A DNA stretch of 51,397 nucleotides, taken from positions 1 through 51,397 of the forward strand of contig JAUWJD010000024.1 of NCBI GenBank assembly GCA_030607875.1. The letters are read 5' to 3'. This stretch comes from Chloroflexota bacterium (lineage in GTDB: Bacteria > Chloroflexota > Anaerolineae > UBA2200). Below the pieces are notes generated by a model that saw only the letters and a program-made list of their open reading frames with translations, was not told the DNA's origin and searched no databases. The position numbers and the translations under genes were made by a program. Positions 26,901 through 34,751 of this stretch are shown piece after piece; within the stretch, counting starts at the first letter, position 1; every line of letters starts with the position of its first letter.

Positions 26901-27045
26901 TGGGGAGCAGATAGAGAGAAAAGACTTGGTTCAGGCGGTTCCCGCGCAATCCGTGGCGCAGGACCACATAGATCAGCCCCCCATAGCAAAGGAGAGCGAA
27001 CAATGTAGCCATAGTCTGGAGATTCAGGTGGAGCCCCAGCGCCAT
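23968..27045 (-). CDS. Multi-TM histidine kinase with two GAF domains and a PAS domain (ComP-like N-terminus)
   Basis: A 1025-residue sensor kinase. Residues 1-310 hold about eight transmembrane helices; AYAIYRYQLLNIRLVVRKGL is the conserved end of the ComP/PrsK-like membrane sensor. Two GAF domains follow (about 325-470 and 490-640), then a PAS (about 655-765, MNPGAEQITGYTAEEVLGK). HisKA has the phosphoacceptor H782 in NVSHELRTPL, and HATPase_c has NLVGNAIKFN, DWGTGIP and GTGLGLAL. It begins two bases after the GH3 stop, so it is in one operon with the GH3 and methyltransferase genes. The ligand is unknown; an amino-acid or acyl conjugate made by the operon is a reasonable guess. Confidence 0.92.
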   Translation of the reverse strand: MALGLHLNLQTMATLFALLCYGGLIYVVLRHGLRGNRLNQVFSLYLLPMVLWQLAYLMVSISDSAERALFWYGVVVAVVSGQFILYFVFTSTLLRIRSSSPLVQVGLLVWGLTVVWILLGKEPTFFTGIQRDAATGLFVPIFGPLLPIVAAPNYAFLGYAVLCLLRSYRNTKSDLQRSRIQYLLLGVGLVVLGSAANLVPHFQPYPIDVGANIINAFCIAYAIYRYQLLNIRLVVRKGLLYSIPTAIIGLAYFTIAFAAVRLFHLVAGYQLVLSLIIGAVTAVVVEPLRNKVQVWGDGHFFREQYDSSLMLEGLSGTAASVLDQDKLTGMILDAVTTTMHIGRAALFLKQEGSGELRLVAQRGLDESPDIWLREDHPIVDWLRRHAGILTRRDVEVLPLFKALWGQEKADLEGMGAELFIPLKVKGELVGIFAVGSKLSEQAYSQADQLTLATLANQTAVAVANARLYTAAQRRGKESLVLLDIATAVSSTLDLTRVLKLITRRTAEACGAHRCSIFLLDEKRQRILPLMSQFASGTMDEQLWERYRHKTYVEPIDNVPALNQVLLDRQPLVLDADTIGCLPEGWVTPFNIHALLLVPLVSRDRVIGAMALDQVEPGKRFEQEQINLAVTIGSQAAAAIGNARLYEQTIQEKARAEAILQETFSGIVVVDASLHLVSMNPGAEQITGYTAEEVLGKRIDEVFGAEIAAPGSPLTRACETGAKVPPAETVLSVRQGSKDVLLGVTPLPTGNQSPAGCLLSFTDISKLKEVDRLKSSIVANVSHELRTPLTSIKAYSELLLAGAEDEDAKLRQDWLEVIDQEIDRVIGLVNDILNLARLESQRVKLTKRPLDLGGFITSVVDLLQVQAEQRNVTVTLDVQPDLPQLLADRGLMETVVKNLVGNAIKFNHEGGRVHVSVWEDGENLLFSVQDWGTGIPEDAIPHLFTKFFRAASSDAAAVQGTGLGLALVKEAVTAHGGHIEVESASGKGSRFTVVLPKTGYLALDERNTSREELGTTVPSSIDSDKG

Positions 27046-27047
27046 TC

Positions 27048-28661
27048 TTAGTCGGCCTCTCCCTCCGGGTTTGTTGCCAAGAGCAGGCTAAGAACCTGAT
27101 CGGACGCATTCATGTGGGGTGGTTTCAGGTGAGCCAGCTCCGCCCCCTCTCTTACACGCGCCTGATAATAACGTTTGAAGGAGCCCACAGGGAGCAAGGT
27201 CAGGCGCAACGGGTCCATCCTCCACATCTTTTCCAGGTCGGCGTAGGACGGCTCCAACTGTCTCAGATTCTGCCCAATGCGCTCTTTGATCTCGCTTGCC
27301 TGTACCTCGCCCTTGGGCTCGATATACAGGTGCAGCATCACCTCACCGCCGTGATACTCTTTCCTGGCCACCCAACCGCCGTACTCAAAATCGGCGTCGG
27401 CTATGGCTTGCCACATTCCTCTCTCGGTCAGACGGGCGATGGACGCCAGGTCTATGATGTCGTCCGCCCTGGCGTAAAAGAGCACTTGCGGCAAGTCAAT
27501 CCCCAGTTCCTCGTCCGCGAGGGAAACGATCTGCAGGATATCGCCCATGCGGTAGCGCACCAGGGCCCCTCCGTGGAAATTGGTGAGCACCAGCTCATAC
27601 CGCTTCCCAGCCTCCACCTCGTCCAGAAGCACAGTGCTGGGCCTGTACGTGGGATCCTCTCTGATCTTGGGGAGCTCCTCTTCAGGAAGAAATTCCAGGA
27701 AACAGACGTCGGGGTAAAAGGTCATGCCTTTGCGGTTCCACCATTGGGTGGCCAGGATCCCACCCTCGGTGCAGGCAAAAGTCTCGACGGGCTCGCGCCC
27801 CCAATACTCTGCTACCCGTTTCTTGAACAAAGCGGTATCGGTGCCTCCACACGCAACACACTTCACTGTCCATAGATCCTTGGGCAGCAGGTACTTCCGC
27901 CCAGCCAGCCTGGACTTGATTAGCCCCTTGACGAGTCTGGCCAGAACCCGAGGATGCAGCAGGTAGAGCGATGGCTGGATGTTGCCTCCGCCCTCGACGA
28001 ACCGATCCCCTATCATGGCCAAGACGCTGGCCAGGCCATTGAAGGCATCCAGGCCTGTCTTGAGTGCCAGCCTGAATCCCTCCTGAATCCTCTCCTGAAA
28101 CTCCATCTGCACCGCCTCCTCCATCGAAGGGACGAAGGCGAAGTTGAATTCCCTCTCCAGGGCCACGGCTACGGCGCCAGAGACGTAGGGGAAGGGAGCC
28201 AAAGCAAAAAGCATGATGTCACCCTCTTCGAAAACAAACTCCCCTCTCCTGGAACTGGAGGCCAAAGTGAGGCCAGCGATTGAACAGTCAGCAAATGTGT
28301 GAATCATCTCCTCGGAGTAAGGTATCCACTTGTGTTTATACTCCCCCGATCTTCCCGCGGTATGAAGCCACCAGTGGGGCTTGGCCGGCAGTACGTCCTC
28401 CCGTTTCTGCAGCAAGTACGGGGCATAGAATTCGTACGTGGTCAGCGGCACTGTCTCTCGAAATTCCTCGACGCTGGTAGGTGCCTCGTTGCCAAAAAGC
28501 ATACGTCCCAACTCGCATCTGCTGAGCAGAGCAATCTGCTCCATCAGCAGACGCCTTTGGAGCTCCATGACATCCTCAATGCTGAAATCAATGAAACTGC
28601 AGTACTTTTGCCAGATCTCGTCCCTTCGTCCCTCTCGCAGCAATTCCAGTGCTGTTGGCAT
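27048..28661 (-). CDS. GH3-family acyl-adenylate/amide synthetase
   Basis: A 537-residue member of the ANL superfamily of the plant GH3 type. The ATP-binding motif I is HTAGRSGEYKHKWIPYS (about residues 100-115), motif II is TFACTEGG, and motif III is LVRYRMGDIL. The first GH3 motif normally reads SSGTTxG; here it is HTAGRSG, an unusual variant. GH3 enzymes adenylate carboxylic acids and transfer them to amino acids or other amines. The acid substrate is unknown. It is preceded by a methyltransferase gene and followed directly by the sensor kinase gene. TTGGCATTTCTTC-type sequence, without a clear ribosome binding site, precedes its start. Confidence 0.85.
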   Translation of the reverse strand: MPTALELLREGRRDEIWQKYCSFIDFSIEDVMELQRRLLMEQIALLSRCELGRMLFGNEAPTSVEEFRETVPLTTYEFYAPYLLQKREDVLPAKPHWWLHTAGRSGEYKHKWIPYSEEMIHTFADCSIAGLTLASSSRRGEFVFEEGDIMLFALAPFPYVSGAVAVALEREFNFAFVPSMEEAVQMEFQERIQEGFRLALKTGLDAFNGLASVLAMIGDRFVEGGGNIQPSLYLLHPRVLARLVKGLIKSRLAGRKYLLPKDLWTVKCVACGGTDTALFKKRVAEYWGREPVETFACTEGGILATQWWNRKGMTFYPDVCFLEFLPEEELPKIREDPTYRPSTVLLDEVEAGKRYELVLTNFHGGALVRYRMGDILQIVSLADEELGIDLPQVLFYARADDIIDLASIARLTERGMWQAIADADFEYGGWVARKEYHGGEVMLHLYIEPKGEVQASEIKERIGQNLRQLEPSYADLEKMWRMDPLRLTLLPVGSFKRYYQARVREGAELAHLKPPHMNASDQVLSLLLATNPEGEAD

Positions 28662-28706
28662 TTCTTCTCCTCGTTTCTGATGAGTTGCGGAATGCGTGCG
28701 GCTATG

Positions 28707-29447
28707 TCAGAAAGTGCCCTTGGTCGCCTTCAGGACCAGGGCGCCAGGATACCAAAGACGACGCGCAGGGAATTTGGCCGCTGTCTCAATGGCCCCGAAG
28801 CCAAGATCCGAGAGCAGTGTCCGCCATTCGGCCAGAGTGCGCAGATTGGGGACAGCGTCCGCCTCCGCTCGAGCGCGTGCACTGCGATGCGTTCGGCTGT
28901 ACAATAGCGTGGCTAACCGTATTGCAGCGCTAGCAAGAAACGATCGCCACAGGGAGGGCGCACCCACGCAGGCGATGATCAGCCGGCCTCCATCTTTCAA
29001 CACGCGCCTCATCTCACGCAGCACGCTGGATACGTCCATGTGATGCATACCCAGGCCGCAGATGACGACGTCGAAAACACTTTCAGTGAAGGGCATATCC
29101 AGGGCCGAGGCGCAGACCAATTTGATCCGTGGGTTCAACCCAGTGGCCTCGAGGTTGGCCTTCCCGCATTCGAGCATGGCCGGCGTGATGTCCAGCCCTA
29201 TCATCGTCCTTCCGGGCACCGTCTGCGTCGCCAAAACAATGGGGATTTGCGCCGTGCCTGTAGCCACATCAAGGATCATCTCGCTGCCCTCAATGGACAT
29301 TGCCCCGATCAGACGATGGATGAAATCCTTGTAGCTTAGGCCCCACAGCTCCTGCAGTTCCCGATCCATGGCCTCCTCGTAGCGAGGTGCCAGATCAGTA
29401 AAGGCCTCGATGACGATATCGCTATCCACGACGGTTCTTTCCGGCAT
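28707..29447 (-). CDS. Class I SAM-dependent methyltransferase
   Basis: A 246-residue UbiE-type methyltransferase. The SAM-binding motif I is ILDVATGTAQIPI, motif II contains IGLDITPAML, motif IV VFDVVICGLGMHHM and motif post-I CASALDMPF. The C-terminal part is variable. It probably methylates a small molecule. It heads the operon with the GH3 synthetase, which starts about 46 bp downstream. The ATG at 29447 follows GGATGGGG; an ATG five codons upstream has no ribosome binding site. Confidence 0.85.
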   Translation of the reverse strand: MPERTVVDSDIVIEAFTDLAPRYEEAMDRELQELWGLSYKDFIHRLIGAMSIEGSEMILDVATGTAQIPIVLATQTVPGRTMIGLDITPAMLECGKANLEATGLNPRIKLVCASALDMPFTESVFDVVICGLGMHHMDVSSVLREMRRVLKDGGRLIIACVGAPSLWRSFLASAAIRLATLLYSRTHRSARARAEADAVPNLRTLAEWRTLLSDLGFGAIETAAKFPARRLWYPGALVLKATKGTF

Positions 29448-29534
29448 GCCCCATCCATGCAAGTGTACGAATGCGCCATTTGAGCCCTGCTTCTGCGAAA
29501 CTCAATCGTACAGAAGAGCGCCCACTTATTTTCA

Positions 29535-29563
29535 ATGATACAGCAAAAGTTACAGAACGGCAA
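29535..29563 (-). promoter_or_regulatory. Promoter of the methyltransferase-GH3-kinase operon
   Basis: On the minus strand TTGCCG (29563-29558) and TATCAT (29540-29535) are exactly 17 bp apart, giving a leader of about 80 bases before the methyltransferase ATG. Confidence 0.65.
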
Positions 29564-29815
29564 GTTCTAGTTACCAAGTAGACACCAGGACCACGAAATC
29601 TTGCCCCAGCGTCCATTGGAAGTGTCACACGCTGCCTCGCCATTGGTATCTATATGTGTAGACGCGTGAAGCCACGTTCAGTTTCGGGTATATGAACTCC
29701 CAGCTTCTTGGAACACAATGACAGCAGTGTACTTTTGTCTCAGCAGAGCCGGACAAGATGCACCGTGAGGGAGTTCGGCCCAGCCAGACAACACCTTCCG
29801 TCCACACAAAAGCAA

Positions 29816-29853
29816 CGAGGTGACCAAGAGTCTTTCAGTTACTGGTCACCTCG
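29816..29853 (-). terminator. Terminator of dnaX-ybaB-recR
   Basis: CGAGGTGACCA and TGGTCACCTCG form a perfect 11-bp stem with a 16-base loop. On the minus strand it is followed by TTGCTTTTGTG and lies about 90 bp after the recR stop codon. Confidence 0.75.
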
Positions 29854-29939
29854 CACGCGCAACCCAAAAAACGTGAACAAGCTGGCGAAGGATGCCAGGA
29901 GCGCTCAATGCAATGCTGAGAAGGAGCCCCCCCACTTCG

Positions 29940-30539
29940 CTAAACTTCCCGACGTCCCTCCAGTGCCTGGGCCAGCGTCACCGCGTCGGCGTATTCCAGG
30001 TCCGCGCCAACCGGCAGCCCCCGTGCCAACCGAGTCACGCGGATGCCCAGAGGTGAAATCTGTTGGGCAATGTACATCGCTGTGGCCTCCCCTTCCAGGT
30101 TAGGGTTGGTGGCCAGCACGACCTCGTGGACAGTGGTGTTCCTGAGGCGATCCAGCAATTCGCGTATCCTCAGTTCCCCCGGGCCAATGCCCTCTACCGG
30201 AGAAATGGCACCTTCCAGCACGTGATACAACCCATGGTACTGGCGCGTCCTTTCCAGCGCCAGCACATCGAGAGGCTCCTCGACCACGCAAATCTGCGTT
30301 GGATCGCGATTGGGATCACTGCAGATGGAACAAGGGCTGGTATCCGCGATGTTGAAACAAATGCTGCAGCGGACGGTGCGTTCCTTAACCTGCCGGATCG
30401 CTTCAGCCAGAGAGACAACCTGCTCCGCAGGTGAACGCAGCAAAAAGTAGGTCAACCGAGAAGCCGTCTTCGGGCCAACGCCCGGCAGACGGCTCAGTTC
30501 CTCAATCAAGCGCATTACAGGCTTGGGTATTGCCGACAT
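29940..30539 (-). CDS. recR: Recombination protein RecR
   Basis: A 199-residue RecR. The helix-hairpin-helix region is LPGVGPKTASRLTYFLL, the zinc finger has CSICFNIADTSPCSIC, and the Toprim domain has VVEEPLDVLALERT and the GEATAMYIA region. With RecF/RecO it loads RecA at gaps. It is third in the dnaX-ybaB-recR operon; its ATG at 30539 overlaps the ybaB stop codon. Confidence 0.97.
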   Translation of the reverse strand: MSAIPKPVMRLIEELSRLPGVGPKTASRLTYFLLRSPAEQVVSLAEAIRQVKERTVRCSICFNIADTSPCSICSDPNRDPTQICVVEEPLDVLALERTRQYHGLYHVLEGAISPVEGIGPGELRIRELLDRLRNTTVHEVVLATNPNLEGEATAMYIAQQISPLGIRVTRLARGLPVGADLEYADAVTLAQALEGRREV

Positions 30540-30886
30540 CACATCAACCCCGGTATGCTCAGTCCTCCTGTGAGGGACGACATCCTCTCCTCGGCCAACT
30601 GGCGGGATTTGTTCAGAGCCTCATTCATCGCCGCCAGAATCAGGTCCTGGAGCATATCCACCTCGTCGGGGTCCACCGCTTCAGGATCGATCGTCACCCC
30701 ACGCACTTCCTGCTGCCCGTTTATCACCACGGTGACTGCCCCGCCTCCCACGGAGACAGAAACGGTCTCCTCAGCAAGCTCTTGCTGCGCCTGCAGTATC
30801 TGCGCCTGCAGTTGCTGCACCTGCTTCATCATCGCAGCAGGGCTGGACTGGAAACGCCCCCGCCCACCTCTGCCTTTGCCGCCCAT
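30539..30886 (-). CDS. ybaB: YbaB/EbfC nucleoid-associated protein
   Basis: A 115-residue YbaB family DNA-binding protein with a long helix (MMKQVQQLQAQILQAQQELA), the beta strand VVINGQQEVRGVTIDPEAVD, and a terminal helix. The Gly/Arg-rich N-terminus is basic. It dimerises and binds DNA. The ATG at 30886 is supported by GGAGG upstream; the longer frame would begin inside the end of dnaX. It lies between dnaX and recR, as in most bacteria. Confidence 0.93.
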   Translation of the reverse strand: MGGKGRGGRGRFQSSPAAMMKQVQQLQAQILQAQQELAEETVSVSVGGGAVTVVINGQQEVRGVTIDPEAVDPDEVDMLQDLILAAMNEALNKSRQLAEERMSSLTGGLSIPGLM

Positions 30887-30899
30887 AGTTGATCCTCCT

Positions 30900-32618
30900 C
30901 TATTGTACATCCACGACTCTGGCACCGTAACGCTTGATGGCTTCGTGAACCACGGGGTTCTTCAGCAGCTTCTCGCGGCGGGTCGCCTCATTCTGCTGCT
31001 CTTTGTGCTCGCGATCTCCTTTGCACATAACACATTTCACCCGCAACGCCTGGCCGCTGAGCTCGGACAGCGCCTTTTCAATCACAGTTCTATGTGCATC
31101 CTCACACACTTTCTCTTTGTGAAAGCTGTGGTAAAATCCCAGCGTCACCAGGCCATCCGCGACTGAAATGGGCTCACAGGACTTTAGCAGGGCCTCGATG
31201 ATGCGGTTATGCGGACGGATCGCTTGCAGCAACCTGCCCCAGTTCTGGTGCAGCCAGGCCAGCGTTATCTCTGTTCCATCCCCAGACGCCGAGTCCACCT
31301 CGGAGGCAGCATCTGAAGCGGCCGCTGGGAGCTGCGCAGGCGGTACTTCGGTCGGCTGTTCTGCTGCAGCAACCGCTTCAGCACGTTCAGCCAGGCGCGA
31401 CTCGCTGCTCGTTGTTTCTGGGCCACTTTCTTCAACAGCGGATTGCGGCACAACAGGCTGTGCCTGTCCTGTGGGTGTGGCGACGGGCTGCGATGGCACT
31501 GCCCCCCCCGGTTCTGCGCCTGAAGGGACGGCTCGCTTGTCCATCAAAGTGGCTTCAACCAGGGCCAGCTCCAGCGGCAACTGGGTGTGCATGCCAGTTT
31601 TCAGATGGCTGGCCGCTTCATTAAAGAGCCTGACTGTCGCCAGCAAACGCCGCAGCGTAATGCTCTGAGCCTGCCCGGTCATTTCCTGCAACATCTCAGA
31701 AGTCACGCTCAGCAAGGATGCACCACCGCTCTTCACCAGCAGCACTCCGCGCAGGTATTCCAACACCTCTCGCGTGAGTTGTCGAGGTTCAACACCCGTG
31801 TCCAACGCTTCAGTGATCAGGCTCAAGCCCGTGCCGGTGTCACCTGCCACGACCGCACCGATGATGCCTGAGATGATCTGCTCTGGCGCAGAACCGAGCA
31901 CGCGGCGCACATCATCCAGCGTGATCTCCTGCGCATCGTAGGAGATGAGCTGATCGAGCAAGCTCTCCGCATCGCGGAAACTGCCCGCAGCATACCTGGC
32001 AATGGCATCTATCGCCGCCGCTTCGATGCGCACGTCTTCCTGCGTGCAGATGAGCTCCAGCTTCTTCTTCAGATTGGGCAAAGAGATGCGCCGGAAATCA
32101 AATCGCTGGCAGCGCGAGAGCACCGTAGCTGGAATCTTGTGCGGCTCAGTGGTAGCCAGCACAAAGATGGCATGTGGCGGCGGCTCTTCGAGGGTCTTGA
32201 GCAGCGCGTTAAAGGCTTCGTTGGTCAGCATGTGTACTTCGTCAATCACATAGACCTTGTAGCGGCACTCACTGGGGGAGAAGGCGATCTTTTCGCGGAG
32301 AGCCCTGATTTCGTCGATGCCACGGTTGGAAGCAGCGTCAATCTCAATCAGATCCAGTGAACGTCCCTCATTGAGGCTGCGGCAGATGATGCAGCGATTG
32401 CAGGGTTCTCCATCTTGTGGCTCCAGGCAGTTGACCGCCTTGGCCAACACACGCGCTGTGGTGGTCTTTCCTGTGCCACGGGGGCCAGAGAAGAGGTAGG
32501 CATGAGCAATGCGTCCAGCGCGCAAGGCATTGAGCAAAGTGTGCGTAATGTGATCCTGGCCAATGATCTCGGCAAAAGTCTGCGAACGCCACCTGCGGTA
32601 CAGCGCCTGCGTTGCCAT
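30900..32618 (-). CDS. dnaX: DNA polymerase III subunit gamma/tau
   Basis: A 572-residue clamp-loader ATPase. It begins YRRWRSQTFAEIIGQDHIT, then has Walker A GPRGTGKTTTA, a zinc module CNRCIICRSL, Walker B VIDEVHMLT, sensor 1 LATTEPHKIPATVLSRCQRF and a collar domain. A Pro/Ala/Glu-rich linker (about residues 370-450) leads to a C-terminal tau-like domain. The ATG at 32618 directly follows GGAGG. It is first in the operon with ybaB and recR. Confidence 0.96.
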   Translation of the reverse strand: MATQALYRRWRSQTFAEIIGQDHITHTLLNALRAGRIAHAYLFSGPRGTGKTTTARVLAKAVNCLEPQDGEPCNRCIICRSLNEGRSLDLIEIDAASNRGIDEIRALREKIAFSPSECRYKVYVIDEVHMLTNEAFNALLKTLEEPPPHAIFVLATTEPHKIPATVLSRCQRFDFRRISLPNLKKKLELICTQEDVRIEAAAIDAIARYAAGSFRDAESLLDQLISYDAQEITLDDVRRVLGSAPEQIISGIIGAVVAGDTGTGLSLITEALDTGVEPRQLTREVLEYLRGVLLVKSGGASLLSVTSEMLQEMTGQAQSITLRRLLATVRLFNEAASHLKTGMHTQLPLELALVEATLMDKRAVPSGAEPGGAVPSQPVATPTGQAQPVVPQSAVEESGPETTSSESRLAERAEAVAAAEQPTEVPPAQLPAAASDAASEVDSASGDGTEITLAWLHQNWGRLLQAIRPHNRIIEALLKSCEPISVADGLVTLGFYHSFHKEKVCEDAHRTVIEKALSELSGQALRVKCVMCKGDREHKEQQNEATRREKLLKNPVVHEAIKRYGARVVDVQ

Positions 32619-32644
32619 CCTCCACCCCCTTCCGTATTGAGCAT

Positions 32645-32673
32645 AGTCTAGCACCGATAGTGGAGAAATGCAA
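32645..32673 (-). promoter_or_regulatory. Promoter of dnaX
   Basis: On the minus strand TTGCAT (32673-32668) and TAGACT (32650-32645) are 17 bp apart, 26 bp upstream of the dnaX start. Confidence 0.5.
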
Positions 32674-32695
32674 GCTCACCTGGTGACTGGTACAG

Positions 32696-32826
32696 TATGT
32701 AGCATAGCCCCTTGTGGGCGTCACAAACGGGGACAAGCCCCTATGCTACATAAGAAAGCGCACTGACGCAGCAATCGAGCCATGTCGGTACTGATGCAGC
32801 ATTCCCTGAGCCCAGGACACCCTACC
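32696..32826. repeat. Dispersed hairpin repeat, copy 2
   Basis: The core (32696-32752) has perfect outer arms TATGTAGCATAG and CTATGCTACATA enclosing two small hairpins (GCCCcttgtGGGC and GGGGacaaGCCCC). It is followed after about 40 bp by a 32-bp module (32795-32826) shared with copy 1. It lies between the divergent dnaX and tatA promoters. Confidence 0.85.
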
Positions 32827-32841
32827 CCAGAAGCTCATCTT

Positions 32842-32870
32842 TTGCCCTCTGGCCGGATGCGTGCTATACT
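32842..32870 (+). promoter_or_regulatory. Promoter of tatA
   Basis: TTGCCC (32842-32847) and TATACT (32865-32870) are exactly 17 bp apart. The leader of about 195 bases contains repeat copy 3. Confidence 0.65.
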
Positions 32871-32926
32871 AGTTTCTGGTGCAGAACGCCGGCCATGTGG
32901 CGTGAGCTCTTGACATTTGACGATAA

Positions 32927-32993
32927 GTGTAGCCTAGCCCCTTGTGGGCGTTGAGGTTGCAGGGTCAAGACGGGCACAAGGCCCTATGCTACG
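32927..32993. repeat. Dispersed hairpin repeat, copy 3 (diverged)
   Basis: GTGTAGCCTAGCCCCTTGTG begins the same element, and CACAAGGCCCTATGCTACG closes it, with about 10 extra bases inside. It lies in the tatA leader. Confidence 0.75.
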
Positions 32994-33072
32994 TTCTGCT
33001 GTTCGGGTGATCTACGTTTTGCACCAAGAACTACACTAAAGCGAATCCGAGTTACCTTTCCTGGGAGGGAAC

Positions 33073-33267
33073 ATGTTCCTGAAGAATATCGGTCCAGCGG
33101 AATTGCTCCTCCTGCTGGTCATTGTTGTCCTCATCTTCGGTGTGGGGAAAGTAGGCGATCTCGGCGGGGCGCTGGGCAAGAGCATTCGCGAGTTCCGGCG
33201 TGAAGTCGGCGCACCCCACGAAGAGACAGAGACAGAGGAAGATACAGACGAGGCAGCGGACGAGTAG
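33073..33267 (+). CDS. tatA: Sec-independent protein translocase subunit TatA
   Basis: A 64-residue TatA/E protein: an N-terminal transmembrane helix (ELLLLLVIVVLIFG), the FG hinge, an amphipathic helix (LGGALGKSIREFRREV) and an acidic tail. It forms the pore of the twin-arginine pathway for folded proteins. GGGAGGG precedes the ATG. TatC is not in this window. Confidence 0.93.
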   Translation: MFLKNIGPAELLLLLVIVVLIFGVGKVGDLGGALGKSIREFRREVGAPHEETETEEDTDEAADE

Positions 33268-33283
33268 AGCCCAATCGCCTCTC

Positions 33284-33916
33284 TTACCGCATCTCCGACA
33301 GAAAAGCCTCGACCTCGTCAGCCACCGCTCCTCGACGGCGAATTTGCGCCGGGGTCACGGTGAGATCCACTACAGTGGATGGCACCCCACCTGGGCAGCG
33401 CCCGCCGTCGAAGACGAATTGCACCTGATCCCCGAAAATCTCCCGCACTTGCCCTGCGGTCACCGCTTCTGGTTGCCCCGAGAGGTTCGCACTGGTCGCC
33501 GCCAACGGCGCACCCAGCGTTGCAATGAGCTGCAGGGCCACGTCATGCGCCGGGATGCGCACCGCTACCGTTTCACTCCCAGCGGTCAGCACATCCAGCA
33601 CCGTGGCTGCTTTGGGCAACACCAGCGTCACCGGCCCTGGCCAAAAGCGCTCCGCCAAGCGCCAGGCAATCTCAGGTATCTGAACTGCGACTCTCTGCAC
33701 GTCTTCCACGCTGGCGAGCAGCAAGGCGATGGCCTTCTGACGCTCGCGACCCTTGAGCGTATACAGCTTGTCGATTGCTGAGGCTAAGAAACCATGCGCT
33801 CCCAGGCCATACACCGTGTCGGTGGGAAATGCAATCACGCCGCCGCTGTGCAAAACGGCCACCGCCTGTGCGATGTGGTCTGATTGACCAGCCTGAAGGA
33901 CAGGCACATCAGCCAT
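33284..33916 (-). CDS. tsaC: Threonylcarbamoyl-AMP synthase TsaC (YrdC/Sua5)
   Basis: A 210-residue YrdC-domain protein with GGVIAFPTDTVYGLGAH, LKGRERQKA and ATSANLSGQPEA, the binding sites for threonine, bicarbonate and ATP. It makes threonylcarbamoyl-AMP for TsaD (11.9 kb). It lacks the C-terminal Sua5 domain. The ATG at 33916 overlaps the 3' end of the HAD gene by eight bases; a longer frame would run deep into the HAD gene. It converges with tatA. Confidence 0.93.
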   Translation of the reverse strand: MADVPVLQAGQSDHIAQAVAVLHSGGVIAFPTDTVYGLGAHGFLASAIDKLYTLKGRERQKAIALLLASVEDVQRVAVQIPEIAWRLAERFWPGPVTLVLPKAATVLDVLTAGSETVAVRIPAHDVALQLIATLGAPLAATSANLSGQPEAVTAGQVREIFGDQVQFVFDGGRCPGGVPSTVVDLTVTPAQIRRRGAVADEVEAFLSEMR

Positions 33917-34724
33917 CGCACAGCTCCAGGACAAAGCGCTCAATCGCTTCGGCAGCTCCATCCTCCTCAATGGGCGGCGCAACGTAGTCAGCAGCGGCTT
34001 TGACAACGGCGCTGGCGTTGCCCATCGCCACTCCCAGACCGGCCCAGGCGACCATATCCTCGTCGTTGTCATTGTCGCCGATGGCCATCGTTTCGGCCTG
34101 CAACACGCCCAGCTTCTGGGCCAGGAAAGCCAATGCCTGCCCCTTGGAAGCCGCCAGATGGGTGACTTCTACAAAGCAAGTAAAAGAGCGTGCAATGCGC
34201 AGGCGTCCCGCGAAACGTTCTTGCAGCAGATCGTTGACCATCGCCGCCTGCTCCTCCTCGGTCACAACGATCAGCTTGATCGGTTCGCGGGAAACAAAAG
34301 CCTTCAAATCGCCAACGAGGTTCACTTCTTCCTTGATAGCCCCGTATTCCGCGTAGAAGCGCACCAACTGCGTGTCGCTTTCCACATAGAGGCGGTCACT
34401 AACAAACAGACACAGATCCCAGTCATGTTCGCGCGTGACGTCAACAACCTCCTGGACCAGACGCAGCGGCACTCCACAGCGGAAGTAGACCCTGTCACTG
34501 ACAGGATCTTGAACCACAGCGCCTTGACTACAGATGAGAGGCTCACGGATACCGAGGTCGTCAGCAAAGAGGCGCATGTGGTGAAACGGGCGGCCCGAGG
34601 CCAACGTAACGTGCACCCCGGCATGTAGCGCTTTGCGCAGTGCGCCGCGCACACGTGGTGAAATCCGTATACCATCACTGAGGATAGTACCGTCGAGATC
34701 GATAGCTAACAAGCGAATCGCCAA
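33909..34724 (-). CDS. HAD-superfamily (Cof-type) hydrolase
   Basis: A 271-residue Cof-type HAD phosphatase. Motif I is LLAIDLDGTILSD, motif II TLASGRP, motif III has the Lys of PIKLIVV, and motif IV is IGDNDNDEDM. Substrates of this family are usually sugar phosphates or nucleotide cofactors. The TTG at 34724 is chosen because GGAGGGG lies four bases upstream; the longer frame reads through the neighbouring palindromic repeat (CFREIRVLRV). It is coupled to tsaC by overlap. Confidence 0.85.
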   Translation of the reverse strand: MAIRLLAIDLDGTILSDGIRISPRVRGALRKALHAGVHVTLASGRPFHHMRLFADDLGIREPLICSQGAVVQDPVSDRVYFRCGVPLRLVQEVVDVTREHDWDLCLFVSDRLYVESDTQLVRFYAEYGAIKEEVNLVGDLKAFVSREPIKLIVVTEEEQAAMVNDLLQERFAGRLRIARSFTCFVEVTHLAASKGQALAFLAQKLGVLQAETMAIGDNDNDEDMVAWAGLGVAMGNASAVVKAAADYVAPPIEEDGAAEAIERFVLELCDG

Positions 34725-34751
34725 AATCCCCTCCGACAGAAAGAGTACACG

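Larger units (their letters stand above)
29448..29939. other. Intergenic region between recR and the methyltransferase operon
   Basis: It holds the operon promoter (29535-29563) and the recR terminator hairpin (29816-29853). No gene was recognised in the remainder. Confidence 0.5.
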
